In this document: one piece after another, positions 22,878 through 32,246 of the stretch
How the letters are laid out: the number at the start of each line of letters is the position of its first letter
Position numbering within the stretch: position 1 is the stretch's first letter
DNA from: Nitrospira sp.
Lineage (GTDB): Bacteria; Nitrospirota; Nitrospiria; Nitrospirales; Nitrospiraceae
Length of the DNA: 41,192 nt
Reading direction: 5' to 3'
Assembly (NCBI GenBank): GCA_024998685.1
Contig: JACOEH010000042.1
Span: 1-41,192 of the forward strand
Position numbers and translations under genes: made by a program
The notes under the pieces: model-generated
What the model saw: the letters and a program-made list of their open reading frames with translations, nothing else
What the model was told of the DNA's origin: nothing
The model's database searches: none

Positions 22878-23633
22878 ATGAGGGGGTGGTCTTCGCTGAC
22901 GTGTGCTCTCTTCCTGTTCATTCTCTCATTTTCCTGGATCTCGGACGCGCAGGCGCAACGGCTTCAGACTCATCCGGAAGTCTCAGGCCAAATCGAAACG
23001 GCGAATGATCCTCATGATAAGCATACTGGTGGAGGTTGGGAAGGATCACCAGAAGGCATTGCCTATTCGGAGTTCCAACATCCCATAGTCGGTCTCGGCG
23101 ATGCGCTATTTGGGCTTGCTGAGTTAGGCCAAGCATTACAGTATCCCCGGCTATTGTGGACTCGTCTTGCTCTGCCGACAATCCTCGGTGCGATCGGAGT
23201 CTACAATTTGGTCTGGAGTGACCATGATGCTTGGCCGATCGGTTCACTCGGCTTTGTCGAAACATTTTTCGGCCAGGATCGGGAAATTATTGAGCACAAG
23301 CTCTGTGCAGTTCTTGCCCTGGCCATAGCCGTTTGCGAGGCACTCCGACGAACCGGCCGTGTTCGACACCCAGCCTGGGCGGCTCCATTGGTTCTCTTAA
23401 CCCTGGTCGGAAGCCTCCTGCTGTTCGCCCATTCACATGTCAATCATCCTGCAGCGGCAAGGATCGACCTTCACCATGCGTTGTTGGGAAGCGTAGGTAT
23501 CTGTGCGGGCTTGTCAAAAGGCCTGGCATCCTGGCTACCCGGCGCATCGGCTCATGTGAAGAAACGGTGGGAGGTCGCCTGGGGGGGATGCGTGATTCTC
23601 TTTGGTCTTCTGCTTCTCGTCTATTCCGAATAG
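22878..23633 (+). CDS. Histidine-rich membrane protein, tandem copy 2
   Basis: A paralogue of the preceding gene over its whole length, from EGSxxGxAYSEFxH through the final LLLVYSE. The first possible ATG is 22821 (270 residues), but ATG 22878 aligns with the start of copy 1 and begins a good signal peptide (MRGWSSLTCALFLFIL, cleavage after about DAQAQ), so I prefer it (251 residues). About six membrane helices follow. Conserved His positions match copy 1, notably HSHVNHP and LHHALLGS. Divergence is enough to suggest an old duplication with distinct roles. The 132-nt gap to yebC has no visible terminator. Confidence 0.65.
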   Translation: MRGWSSLTCALFLFILSFSWISDAQAQRLQTHPEVSGQIETANDPHDKHTGGGWEGSPEGIAYSEFQHPIVGLGDALFGLAELGQALQYPRLLWTRLALPTILGAIGVYNLVWSDHDAWPIGSLGFVETFFGQDREIIEHKLCAVLALAIAVCEALRRTGRVRHPAWAAPLVLLTLVGSLLLFAHSHVNHPAAARIDLHHALLGSVGICAGLSKGLASWLPGASAHVKKRWEVAWGGCVILFGLLLLVYSE

Positions 23634-23765
23634 AGCGTGGGTGGGTCAGGACGGAGTTTGACACCTTTCTGAAGCCTGTGCTAGGTCTAGCCGACCACGG
23701 TCAAGGCGGTTATCCGACACATCTCTAACCAGCCTAGAGAGTCTGGCCGGATAGAGGAGGATCAC

Positions 23766-24524
23766 ATGGGTGGACATAGTCACTGGGCCACGATCAAACG
23801 GCACAAGGGAGCCCAGGACGCGAAGCGTGGAAAGATTTTTACAAGAATCATTAGAGAGCTCACTATCGCGGCTCGATCCGGAGGGGATCCGGATGGAAAT
23901 CCTCGACTGCGTCTAGCCATCGCCAAGGCCAAAGAAGCTAATATGCCCGGCGACACGATGAAGAAAGCTGTCCAGCGGGGTACTGGTGAACTACCTGGTG
24001 TGACGTATGAGGAATTTTCTTTAGAAGGATATGGGCCTGGAGGGACGGCACTCCTGCTGGAAATCACCAGCGACAACCGGAACCGGACAGTTGCAGAGAT
24101 TCGCAGTCTCCTGACGAAAAATCACGGCAATATGTCGGAAGCGGGCGCCGTTGCCTGGCAATTCCATAAGAAGGGGCTCGTCGCGATTGAGAAGGGGAAG
24201 GTCGAAGAGGATACGCTTCTTTCGTTGGCTCTCGACGCCGGGGCGGAAGACGTGAAAGTCGGTGAGAAGAGTTATGAGGTGCTCACGAGTCCACAAGATT
24301 TTGAAGCGGTGAAGAAAGCGCTGGTCGATGCCAAAATTGACACGGCCCTGGCCGAAATCACCTTCATCCCGCAGAACACGATTCGACTGGAAGAGAAGTC
24401 TGCCGAGCAAATGCTGAAGTTGATGGAAGTCTTGGACGAGCATGATGACGTCCAGAAGGTCCATGCAAACTTCGATATTCCGGATGAGGTGATGGAAAAA
24501 GTCGCCGCGACCGCGGCGGGATAA
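23766..24524 (+). CDS. YebC/PmpR-family DNA-binding protein
   Basis: The 252-residue protein matches the YebC family from MGGHSHWATIKRHKGAQDAKRGKIF through GNPRLRLAIAKAKEANMPGDTM, GYGPGGTALLLEITSDNRNRT and SEAGAVAWQFHKKG to the C-terminal LMEVLDEHDDVQKVHANFD. Family members act as transcriptional regulators or as translation factors at proline stalls. GGAGGATCAC before ATG is a strong ribosome site. Usual order in bacteria is yebC-ruvC-ruvA-ruvB; here ruvC is missing and ruvA follows after 43 nt. Confidence 0.96.
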   Translation: MGGHSHWATIKRHKGAQDAKRGKIFTRIIRELTIAARSGGDPDGNPRLRLAIAKAKEANMPGDTMKKAVQRGTGELPGVTYEEFSLEGYGPGGTALLLEITSDNRNRTVAEIRSLLTKNHGNMSEAGAVAWQFHKKGLVAIEKGKVEEDTLLSLALDAGAEDVKVGEKSYEVLTSPQDFEAVKKALVDAKIDTALAEITFIPQNTIRLEEKSAEQMLKLMEVLDEHDDVQKVHANFDIPDEVMEKVAATAAG

Positions 24525-24567
24525 TCATCAGCTTACCACTATGGTTCTTTCCCTCGGATAACGCGAC

Positions 24568-25176
24568 ATGATCGCCTTTCTCACGGGGCGGTTGGCATTC
24601 AAGACACCCACCCACCTCACGCTGGATGTGCAGGGAGTGGGGTACGAAGTTCATATCCCACTCAGCACCTATTACGCCCTGCCGAATCTCGACGAAGTGA
24701 CCGCACTGAATATTCACACGCATCTCCGTGAAGATGCCATTCAGCTTTTCGGTTTTCTCTCGCAAAACGAGAAGGAATCGTTTTTGCTGCTGACCAGCGT
24801 GTCGGGCATCGGCCCGAAGCTCGCTCTCAGTGTGCTTTCGAGCCTGTCGGTTACAGATCTTGTTCATGCGATCCAGTCTGAGGATGTCGAAAAGCTGGCC
24901 ACCGTTCCCGGGATCGGGAAGAAATCGGCGGGACGTATTGCGCTAGAACTGAAAGACAAGGTGGACAAAATCCACGGTGTTCGTCCCCAAGCAGCGGTCG
25001 CTGACGCTCCTGAGCTGGATGGCTATTATGAGGACGCACTCTCGGCTCTGGTAAACTTGGGTTATCGTGCTCAGGATGCCAAGGAAGCCTTGAAGAGGGT
25101 GACAAAGGCTGCAACCGGATCAGTAGCGCTGAAAGAACTCATCCGCCAAGGGCTCAAGGAACTTGCAAGGGGGTAA
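24568..25176 (+). CDS. ruvA: Holliday junction branch migration protein RuvA
   Basis: A 202-residue protein that binds four-way DNA junctions as a tetramer and loads the RuvB motor. N-terminal OB fold MIAFLTGRLAFKTPTH with VQGVGYEVHIP, then two helix-hairpin-helix motifs SVSGIGPKLALSVL and TVPGIGKKSAGRIALELKDK, and the C-terminal three-helix domain that contacts RuvB (YEDALSALVNLGYRAQDAKEALKRV). Complete and of normal length. The following gene starts 4 nt after its stop, so they are co-translated. Confidence 0.96.
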   Translation: MIAFLTGRLAFKTPTHLTLDVQGVGYEVHIPLSTYYALPNLDEVTALNIHTHLREDAIQLFGFLSQNEKESFLLLTSVSGIGPKLALSVLSSLSVTDLVHAIQSEDVEKLATVPGIGKKSAGRIALELKDKVDKIHGVRPQAAVADAPELDGYYEDALSALVNLGYRAQDAKEALKRVTKAATGSVALKELIRQGLKELARG

Positions 25177-25180
25177 GCCT

Positions 25181-25669
25181 ATGCCGCTCGAGGTCAGGAA
25201 TATCGGCAAGATGTTCGTGTACAGTATCTCGATTGTGGCCGTTCTGGTGTTCACGGTCCCGTTTCGGAGTATCGCACAAGAGGCCACGGAGCCGAAAAGT
25301 ATTAGAATGACCTGTGGAACGTGCCCGGATGGGTATGCGACGACCGGCGTCACCCAATCCTCGGAAATCTGCAAAGACGGCGACACGACTCTCGTGCAAT
25401 GTGTGCCGCTGGGGGCGAACATGCTGGCCGTATGCGGATCATGTCCCGACGGATATGCCGAGATCGGAAGTTCCTCAGTCCCTGCTCGGTGCGGGAATAA
25501 AGATGGTGGCCGACTGACACAATGCCAACTGAGGAAAATGGAGCAGAATTTCCCCGACTCGACCCAGGGATATAAAAGATGTCCTCCTGATTGCGGCAGT
25601 GCGGCCCAGCCCGGCCAAGGGACTTTGCCGCCTCCCCCGAAGTATCGACAGATGCCGGAAAGCAAATAG
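25181..25669 (+). CDS. Secreted Cys-rich protein with two CGxCPDGYA repeats
   Basis: I do not recognise this 162-residue protein. ATG at 25181 follows AAGGGGGTAAG, which marks the start; an N-terminal hydrophobic segment ([18 protein letters not shown]) ends near SIAQ and is probably a signal peptide. The mature part has two repeats of about 36 residues, each with CG(T/S)CPDGYA, then one Cys and a QC, giving four Cys per repeat. A third CPPDCG follows, then a Pro-rich tail. Periplasmic or surface, disulfide-bonded or metal-binding, are both possible. It lies between ruvA and ruvB, an unusual position. Confidence 0.65.
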   Translation: MPLEVRNIGKMFVYSISIVAVLVFTVPFRSIAQEATEPKSIRMTCGTCPDGYATTGVTQSSEICKDGDTTLVQCVPLGANMLAVCGSCPDGYAEIGSSSVPARCGNKDGGRLTQCQLRKMEQNFPDSTQGYKRCPPDCGSAAQPGQGTLPPPPKYRQMPESK

Positions 25670-25682
25670 ACAGCGTCGCAGT

Positions 25683-26687
25683 ATGATGGAGCGGTTCGTA
25701 ACCAATCGCGCCACGGACGAAGAGCGGGGGCAGGAGAATGTTCTTCGACCGCAGACGCTCAATGAGTACGTCGGCCAAGACAAAATGAAGGAATCGCTTC
25801 GAATTTGTATCGAAGCGGCCAAGCAGCGGGAAGAGGCACTCGACCATGCCATTTTCTACGGACCGCCTGGTCTCGGAAAGACGACCATCGCTCACATTAT
25901 CGCGAGGGAAATGGGCGCGGCATTACGATCGACGTCAGGGCTGGTTTTAACCCATGCCGGCGACTTGGCGGCGATTCTGACCAACCTTCAGGAACATGAC
26001 GTACTCTTTATCGATGAGATCCACCGCTTGCCCGCCTCGGTTGAAGAGGCACTGTATCCGGCCATGGAGGATTTTCAACTGGATTTGGTGATTGGGCAGG
26101 GGCCCGCCACGAGAACGGTCAAGCTTGATTTGCCTCCGTTCACTCTTGTGGGAGCGACGACGAGGGCAGGTTCTTTGACGTCTCCACTGCGAGACCGATT
26201 CGGCCTAGTCTATCGGCTGGAGTTCTATGGGCCGTCCGAATTGGAAGCGATTGTGACTCGCTCGGCCGGAGTCTTAGGCATTGGGATTGACCGGGCGGGT
26301 GCCGCGGAAATCTCGCGTCGAGCGCGTGGGACGCCGCGGATCGTCAACCGGCTGATTAGGAGGATCAGGGACTATGCTCAAATCAAGGCTGACGGGCACA
26401 TCACCGAACAGGTGGCCAAGGAGGGATTAGCCTGGGTGGGGATCGATGAGGCGGGCTTCGACGATATGGACCGCAAGATCCTCATCACCATTATCGAGAA
26501 GTTCAATGGTGGGCCCGTCGGGGTGGAGTCCTTAGCCGCCGCGGTCCAGGAAGACAAGGGCACAATCGAGGATGTGTATGAGCCTTACCTGATCCAAGCC
26601 GGTTTCTTGGATCGTACCGGTCGTGGTCGGCAAGTGACCCGTTTGGCGTACGAGCATTTTAAACGGTCTTCTCCCTTGCTGATGTAA
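25683..26687 (+). CDS. ruvB: Holliday junction branch migration helicase RuvB
   Basis: The 334-residue AAA+ motor moves Holliday junctions with RuvA. Walker [10 protein letters not shown], Walker [11 protein letters not shown], sensor region [11 protein letters not shown], arginine finger SPLRDRFG and the C-terminal winged helix with [30 protein letters not shown] (abbreviated: GGPVG followed by EDVYEPYL) are all present. ATG at 25683 (MMERFV) is chosen over upstream in-frame codons because it matches the family N-terminus; the ribosome site is weak. 13 nt separate it from the Cys-rich gene. Confidence 0.96.
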   Translation: MMERFVTNRATDEERGQENVLRPQTLNEYVGQDKMKESLRICIEAAKQREEALDHAIFYGPPGLGKTTIAHIIAREMGAALRSTSGLVLTHAGDLAAILTNLQEHDVLFIDEIHRLPASVEEALYPAMEDFQLDLVIGQGPATRTVKLDLPPFTLVGATTRAGSLTSPLRDRFGLVYRLEFYGPSELEAIVTRSAGVLGIGIDRAGAAEISRRARGTPRIVNRLIRRIRDYAQIKADGHITEQVAKEGLAWVGIDEAGFDDMDRKILITIIEKFNGGPVGVESLAAAVQEDKGTIEDVYEPYLIQAGFLDRTGRGRQVTRLAYEHFKRSSPLLM

Positions 26688-26734
26688 GTCCGTATATTCC
26701 AATCTTCAAAGCTCCTGATGCACAAGCGCTATCC

Positions 26735-26764
26735 TTGCAATAGATTCGATCGTTCCTGTAAAAT
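26735..26764 (+). promoter_or_regulatory. Possible promoter of the aromatic operon
   Basis: TTGCAA (26735-26740) and TAAAAT (26759-26764) are 18 nt apart, 76 nt before the preferred pheA start. It lies in the 152-nt gap after ruvB and is the best candidate for the long downstream operon. Confidence 0.4.
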
Positions 26765-26839
26765 CCATCACTTGTCTTGATGATCCCTACGGGGATGAGG
26801 ACGCCCTCCTGCGATCAGTTGCCCGAGGCAAGAATCAGC

Positions 26840-27916
26840 ATGTCCAAAAATATGCCGGAATATCGTAAGGAAATCGATAGGATCGATGACCAAATTATCC
26901 GACTGCTCAATGAACGCTCCAAAAGCGTTATCGAAATCGGAAAGCTCAAAAAAGAAAAGAATGCTGATGCCAACCTCCATACTGCGGGTCGAGAGGCTGA
27001 GATCATCGAACGGCTCACGAAACTCAACACAGGCCCTTTTCCCCACGAGGCCGTTCGATCGGTCTATCGGGAAATCATGTCGGCTTCCTTGTCCCTCGAG
27101 GCTCCCCAGAAGGTAGCGTATCTGGGACCGCGGGCGACCTTTACCCACATGGCCTGCATGCAGAAATTCGGGTCATCCGTCCAGTACGTACCCGTTCACA
27201 GTATTAAAGAGGTATTCAGTGAAGTTGAGCGAAACCGGGCCAATTTCGGGGTGGTACCGATTGAAAACACCACGGAGGGTGTCGTCAATTACACGCTCGA
27301 CATGTTTATCGATTCCAACTTACTGATCTATGGAGAGGTTCTTCAAGAGGTTTCGCACCATCTGCTGTCAAAATCAGGCCTTATAGAGGACGTGAAGAAG
27401 ATTTACTCCCATCCTCATGCCCTTGCGCAATGCCGGAACTGGCTAGAGACCAATCTCCCGCATGTCCCCGCAGTTGAGGTAACCAGCACTGCTCGGGCCG
27501 CCGAGCTGTGCACCGATGAACCAACCTCGGCGGCCATTGCATCGGAATTGGCCGGTCAACTGTACGGGCTGAAGGTGATCAAAGCCCGCATCGAAGATAA
27601 TCTCAACAATTTTACCCGTTTCTTGATTCTGTCACAGAAGCCATCAGAGCGGACGGGGAAAGATAAAACGTCGTTAATGTTGTCGGTCAAGGATAAAGTC
27701 GGTGCGCTTTATGACCTTCTTCGCCCCTTTGCCTCGCATGGGATCAACATGACCAAGATCGAATCTCGTCCTTCCCAACGAAAGGCTTGGGAGTATATTT
27801 TTTTTGTGGATGTCGAGGGCCATATCAATGAGGAGCGGGTCAATAGGGCGGTAGAAGAAATAAAAGGACGCTGCCTCTTCATGAAGATTTTGGGCTCCTA
27901 CCCAATCCATAGCTGA
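26840..27916 (+). CDS. pheA: Chorismate mutase / prephenate dehydratase (P-protein)
   Basis: A 358-residue bifunctional enzyme for phenylalanine synthesis. Residues 1-85 are an AroQ-type chorismate mutase (EIDRIDDQIIRLLNERSK, IGKLKKEKN). Residues about 92-270 are prephenate dehydratase (AYLGPRATFTHMA, VPIENTTEGVVNYTLDMF, TARAAELC, TRFLIL). Residues 280-358 are an ACT domain with GALYDLL and ESRP motifs that bind phenylalanine for feedback inhibition. I prefer ATG 26840 because upstream in-frame sequence (from 26777) is not family-like. It starts the run pheA-hisC-aroF-tyrA-aroA-cmk, with 2 nt before hisC. Confidence 0.94.
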   Translation: MSKNMPEYRKEIDRIDDQIIRLLNERSKSVIEIGKLKKEKNADANLHTAGREAEIIERLTKLNTGPFPHEAVRSVYREIMSASLSLEAPQKVAYLGPRATFTHMACMQKFGSSVQYVPVHSIKEVFSEVERNRANFGVVPIENTTEGVVNYTLDMFIDSNLLIYGEVLQEVSHHLLSKSGLIEDVKKIYSHPHALAQCRNWLETNLPHVPAVEVTSTARAAELCTDEPTSAAIASELAGQLYGLKVIKARIEDNLNNFTRFLILSQKPSERTGKDKTSLMLSVKDKVGALYDLLRPFASHGINMTKIESRPSQRKAWEYIFFVDVEGHINEERVNRAVEEIKGRCLFMKILGSYPIHS

Positions 27917-27918
27917 TC

Positions 27919-29025
27919 ATGGCGTTACAGGTTCACCCAGATATCTTATCACTCAGTCCTTACGTTCCCGGTAAACCGATCGATGAGTTACAACGAGAAC
28001 TTGGCCTCACCCGCGTCATAAAGCTTGCCTCCAACGAGAATCCGCTCGGACCTTCACCGAAAGCGGTGGCAGCGTTGAGCGGCGCTCAAGATATGCTGCA
28101 TCGATACCCCGACGGGAGTGCGTATCAGCTCAGGCAGGCGATTGCTGATCGTTGGAAAGTGGCGGAGGGACAGGTCATTCTAGGAAATGGATCAGATGAG
28201 ATCCTTGGATTGTTGGCCAAGACGTTCTTGACTCCTGGTGATGAAGCCATCATGGCCGATCACACGTTCGTGATCTATAAAATGGAGGTTACCGCCGTCC
28301 ACGGCAAACCGGTGGTCGTACCGCTCATCAACTGGACGCACGACCTTGAGTCAATGGTACGTGCCGTGACACCTCGAACACGATTGCTCTTTCTCTGCAA
28401 CCCAAATAATCCGACAGGAACCATCGTATCGGCAGAAGCGGTCGATCGACTTATGGCCACAGTGCCTGAAGATGTCATCATCGTATTCGACGAAGCGTAC
28501 TTCGAGTATGTCCGCAATCCTCGCTTTCCCGATGCGATGGCCTACGTGAAACAGGGCCGGAATGCGATTGTCTTGCGGACGTTCTCCAAGATTTACGGGC
28601 TAGCCGGATTGCGAATCGGGTATGGCATCAGCACAGTGGAGATCATCGACTACTTAAATAGAGTTCGGCCTCCGTTCAATGCCAACAGTCTTGCACAAAA
28701 AGCAGCATTGGCGGCATTGGGAGATGACGAACATGTGGCCAAGAGTCGGGCGATCAATGTGGCTGGGATGGAGCAGATGGAGCAGGGGCTGCGCACGCTG
28801 AGCCTGCCTTCCATCCAGACCGAGACGAATTTTCTCTATTTTGATGCGAAACGGGATGGGCGATTGGTGTTCGAGGCATTGCTGCGAGAGGGGATTATTG
28901 TACGGCATATCGACGGCACCATGCTTCGTGTCACCATCGGTCAGCCCGACGAAAATGCGGCCTTCCTCCAAGCACTCGAGAAAGTTTTGCATGGAGGAAG
29001 GAAAGAAAGAGCGAGGGAATTATGA
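27919..29025 (+). CDS. HisC-family aminotransferase, probably aromatic
   Basis: The 368-residue PLP enzyme belongs to the histidinol-phosphate aminotransferase family (fold type I). Motifs are SLSPYVPGKP, KLASNENPLGPSPKA, GNGSDEIL, CNPNNPTGT, DEAYFEYV and SKIYGLAGLRIGYG with the PLP Lys. The position between pheA and aroF, and away from other his genes, suggests it transaminates phenylpyruvate, hydroxyphenylpyruvate or prephenate, as in other bacteria with a hisC copy in an aromatic operon. Activity on histidinol phosphate is possible too. The last four bases (ATGA) overlap the aroF start. Confidence 0.9.
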   Translation: MALQVHPDILSLSPYVPGKPIDELQRELGLTRVIKLASNENPLGPSPKAVAALSGAQDMLHRYPDGSAYQLRQAIADRWKVAEGQVILGNGSDEILGLLAKTFLTPGDEAIMADHTFVIYKMEVTAVHGKPVVVPLINWTHDLESMVRAVTPRTRLLFLCNPNNPTGTIVSAEAVDRLMATVPEDVIIVFDEAYFEYVRNPRFPDAMAYVKQGRNAIVLRTFSKIYGLAGLRIGYGISTVEIIDYLNRVRPPFNANSLAQKAALAALGDDEHVAKSRAINVAGMEQMEQGLRTLSLPSIQTETNFLYFDAKRDGRLVFEALLREGIIVRHIDGTMLRVTIGQPDENAAFLQALEKVLHGGRKERAREL

Positions 29026-30035
29026 TCATCGTGTTGAAGCCGGAAGCTTCGGAAAGTGAAGTTGACCATATTATCGATCGGTTGAGGGATCTTGGCTTGA
29101 AATCCCAGATATCCACCGGTCAGGAGCGCACCATTATCGGCGTCATCGGAGACGACCGAATCTTGCACAATCAGCCTTTGACGGCGCTACCTGGTGTGGA
29201 GAGTGTCCTGCCGATCCTTGCACCTTGGAAACTGGTCAGTCGTGAGTTTAAGAAGGAAGCCACCATCATTGACGTCGGTGGCGCAAAAATCGGTGCCAAA
29301 AAATTGGCTATCATGGCAGGACCTTGCGCAGTCGAACGGCTTGAGCTCACCGTGGGGATCGCCCACGAGGTGAAGGCTTCCGGAGCTTCGATTCTTCGTG
29401 GCGGGGCCTATAAGCCGAGAACGTCGCCGTATTCCTTTCAAGGGTTGGGTCGTGAAGGGCTTGACTACTTAGTCGAAGCAAAAAAACAAACCGGGCTTCC
29501 AGTCGTCAGTGAGATCTTGGACACCAGGGATATCGAACTCTTTCTCGAGAAGGCGGACATCATTCAAATCGGCGCTCGGAACATGCAGAACTTCGAACTT
29601 CTCAAAGAGGTCGGCGCTTACGATAAACCGGTGCTCTTAAAACGAGGCTTGTCGGCGACCATCAAGGAGTTTCTCCTATCAGCTGAGTACATCATGTCAC
29701 GCGGAAATCAGAACGTGATGCTGTGCGAACGGGGCATTCGCACGTTCGAAACGCAATATCGCAATACGCTGGATCTTGCGGCCATTCCCACGTTGAAAGA
29801 GCTCTCGCATCTGCCGGTCATTGTCGACCCCAGCCATGCTACGGGGAAGTGGGATCTTGTTGCTCCGATGTCAAAAGCCGCCGTCGCAGCCGGCGCAGAC
29901 GGCCTGCTCATCGAAGTCCATTCGAACCCCGAATGTGCGCTGTGTGACGGTGAAGAGTCCATTAAGCCCTCCAAGTTCAAAGTGTTGATGAGCGACCTCA
30001 GGAATATTGCGAAGGCCGTTGGGCGAGAGCTGTAG
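29022..30035 (+). CDS. aroF: DAHP synthase, type I-beta (AroF/AroG-like)
   Basis: A 337-residue enzyme that joins phosphoenolpyruvate and erythrose 4-phosphate, the first shikimate step. Residues 1-70 form a ferredoxin-like regulatory domain ([18 protein letters not shown]). The TIM barrel carries [56 protein letters not shown] and [13 protein letters not shown] with the metal ligands. The layout is that of type I-beta enzymes (as in Thermotoga), which are allosterically inhibited by tyrosine or phenylalanine. It overlaps hisC by 4 nt; tyrA starts 7 nt after it. Confidence 0.94.
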   Translation: MIIVLKPEASESEVDHIIDRLRDLGLKSQISTGQERTIIGVIGDDRILHNQPLTALPGVESVLPILAPWKLVSREFKKEATIIDVGGAKIGAKKLAIMAGPCAVERLELTVGIAHEVKASGASILRGGAYKPRTSPYSFQGLGREGLDYLVEAKKQTGLPVVSEILDTRDIELFLEKADIIQIGARNMQNFELLKEVGAYDKPVLLKRGLSATIKEFLLSAEYIMSRGNQNVMLCERGIRTFETQYRNTLDLAAIPTLKELSHLPVIVDPSHATGKWDLVAPMSKAAVAAGADGLLIEVHSNPECALCDGEESIKPSKFKVLMSDLRNIAKAVGREL

Positions 30036-30042
30036 AGGCACG

Positions 30043-30936
30043 ATGGCGGTTCATTTCAGACAAGCGGCGATTATTGGGGTGGGGCTGATCGGCGGGTCCC
30101 TCGGCATGATTCTTCGGCGAAAGGCCTTGGCTGATCAGGTGGTCGGCGTCGGTCGTCGTGTCGAGAACCTCAAGACGGCAGTTGCTTTGGGTGCGATCGA
30201 TCGATACGTGGCCGATCCTCAAGAGGGTGTGGTGGGGGCGGATTTGGTGGTCCTTGCGACACCGGTCGATACCTATGAACGGCATCTCCATGAATGGGCC
30301 CATTGTCTCGCTCCCGGCGCGATCGTCAGTGATGTAGGCAGTGTGAAAGGACCCTTGGTCGAACGGTCGGAAGCGACGATGCCGGCAGGCGTGCACTTTG
30401 TGGGGGCTCATCCCATCGCAGGGAAAGAAAAGACGGGAGTCGCGGCCGGATCCGATCAATTGTTCAAGGGCACGCGCTGTATTCTGACACCGACAAAACG
30501 AACGGATCCTACGGCATTTGATCGGGTGAGGCAACTGTGGGAAGAGGCCGGTTCGATTGTCTTAACGATGGATCCGTACATCCACGACCAAATCCTGGGC
30601 GCGGTCAGTCATCTGCCCCATGTGATCGCTTTTGCGCTTATGAATGCCTTGGCCGATCTTCGCGATCAACAGGTGCCTTCCTTGGATCTGACCGGACACT
30701 CCGGAGGGGGATTACGGGATACGACCAGGATCGCCGCGAGCTCCCCGGAAATGTGGCGAGACATTTTCTTGTGGAATCGGGATAATGTCGTGTCCTATAT
30801 CGATAGATATGCAGGGGCCCTGGAGGAATTGAAGCAATTGATCAAGACCGGAGATGCAGCCGGAATCGAAAAATTGCTCGAGCGGGCCAAAGGCGAGCGT
30901 GAAAAACTGAATAATCCTTCTCCGAGCCAGTCATGA
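30043..30936 (+). CDS. tyrA: Prephenate dehydrogenase
   Basis: The 297-residue NAD(P)-dependent enzyme converts prephenate to 4-hydroxyphenylpyruvate (or arogenate to tyrosine). Rossmann loop [42 protein letters not shown], and the helical C-domain with [14 protein letters not shown] and [18 protein letters not shown] are seen. No ACT domain follows, so feedback control may be through the barrel enzyme AroF instead. ATG 30043 is preceded by GAGG at good spacing; a longer frame from 30007 overlaps aroF and is unlikely. It overlaps aroA by 4 nt. Confidence 0.92.
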   Translation: MAVHFRQAAIIGVGLIGGSLGMILRRKALADQVVGVGRRVENLKTAVALGAIDRYVADPQEGVVGADLVVLATPVDTYERHLHEWAHCLAPGAIVSDVGSVKGPLVERSEATMPAGVHFVGAHPIAGKEKTGVAAGSDQLFKGTRCILTPTKRTDPTAFDRVRQLWEEAGSIVLTMDPYIHDQILGAVSHLPHVIAFALMNALADLRDQQVPSLDLTGHSGGGLRDTTRIAASSPEMWRDIFLWNRDNVVSYIDRYAGALEELKQLIKTGDAAGIEKLLERAKGEREKLNNPSPSQS

Positions 30937-32246
30937 CGTCATTAACAATTACCCCGGGCCGGCCACTCAGGGGAACGACCACAGTTCCAGGTGACAAGTC
31001 TCTCACCCATCGGGCTATCATCCTCACCGCATTGGCAGAAGGAACGAGCACGATAGCGGGCTACTGTCAAGGAGAGGATTGCCTGAATACGATGAGGGCC
31101 TTTCAAGAGCTGGGAATTCCCATTAGTCAGACTCTGACTGAAGTAACCGTCTGCGGGAAAGGGTTTTGGGGATTATCCGAACCAAGCGCTCCGATCGATT
31201 GCGGCAATTCCGGAACCGGCATCCGTCTTCTTATAGGACTCTTGGCCGGGCAAGATTTTTTTTCGGTTCTCACGGGCGACGCATCGATCAGACGGCGTCC
31301 GATGGGGCGGGTCGTCAAGCCGCTGCGCGAAATGGGAGCGGTCATCGGAGGCCGCAGGGGTGGAGAATTGGCTCCTTTGGCGATTACTGGGGCCGCTCTG
31401 CATGGTATCGAGTATACCTCGCCCGTCGCCAGCGCGCAGATTAAGTCGTCTCTTCTGCTTGCCGGCCTCTTTGCTCAAGGGATGACGCGTTATAAGGAAC
31501 CGAGTCTGTCGCGAGACCATACCGAGCGGATGTTTCAGTTCTTTGGAATCCCTCTCACGAAAGAAGATGGAGCCCTGGTTTTACAAGGGCGACCTTCAGT
31601 TGGCTGGGCAGGCACTCACATGACTATTCCCGGTGATTTCTCGGCAGCCGCGTTTTTCATCGTTGCGGCGACGATTGTACAGGGATCCGATATCACCATT
31701 TACAATGTCGGCATGAACCCGACCAGAACGGGTCTCATTGAAATCATGAGAAAAATGGGAGCTGACATTCAGGTTCTGGGTCTGCGAGAGGCGGCCGGCG
31801 AACCGGTCGGGGATCTTCGTGTGAAGTCAGCTGCACTGAAGGGTGTGACGATAGGTCATGACCTCATTCCGAAAATGATCGACGAATTCCCCGTGTTGTG
31901 CGTGGCTGCGGCTGTGGCGAACGGGGACACCGTGATTTCCGGAGCAGATGAACTTCGGGTCAAAGAGAGTGATCGTATTGCCACCATGAGTCGCGAGTTG
32001 ACGTCGATGGGCGCTCTCATCGAGGAACGGCCGGACGGGATGATCATCCGCGGATTAGGCCGAGATGGAGAGAACGGCCGACTGAAAGCTGCAGGGAAGG
32101 CCGAAAGCCATGGAGATCATCGTGTGGCCATGTCTCTCGCCATCGGCGGGCTTACGGCGGAGCAAAGCATGACGATTACTGACGCGGGCTGCGTGGATAC
32201 ATCGTTTCCAAACTTTGAGAAGACACTCGTCGATCTGTTGGCATGA
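30933..32246 (+). CDS. aroA: EPSP synthase (3-phosphoshikimate 1-carboxyvinyltransferase)
   Basis: A 437-residue enzyme for the sixth shikimate step. It has TTVPGDKSLTHRAIIL, DCGNSGTGIRLLIGLL, RRPMGRVVKPL, VASAQIKSSLLLAGL, DEFPVLCVAAAVANG with the catalytic Asp, LRVKESDRIATM and GDHRVAMSLAIGGL, all expected active-site motifs. Two-domain inside-out barrel of normal length. It overlaps tyrA (ATGA) and cmk (ATGA), so the three are translated in relay. Confidence 0.97.
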   Translation: MTSLTITPGRPLRGTTTVPGDKSLTHRAIILTALAEGTSTIAGYCQGEDCLNTMRAFQELGIPISQTLTEVTVCGKGFWGLSEPSAPIDCGNSGTGIRLLIGLLAGQDFFSVLTGDASIRRRPMGRVVKPLREMGAVIGGRRGGELAPLAITGAALHGIEYTSPVASAQIKSSLLLAGLFAQGMTRYKEPSLSRDHTERMFQFFGIPLTKEDGALVLQGRPSVGWAGTHMTIPGDFSAAAFFIVAATIVQGSDITIYNVGMNPTRTGLIEIMRKMGADIQVLGLREAAGEPVGDLRVKSAALKGVTIGHDLIPKMIDEFPVLCVAAAVANGDTVISGADELRVKESDRIATMSRELTSMGALIEERPDGMIIRGLGRDGENGRLKAAGKAESHGDHRVAMSLAIGGLTAEQSMTITDAGCVDTSFPNFEKTLVDLLA

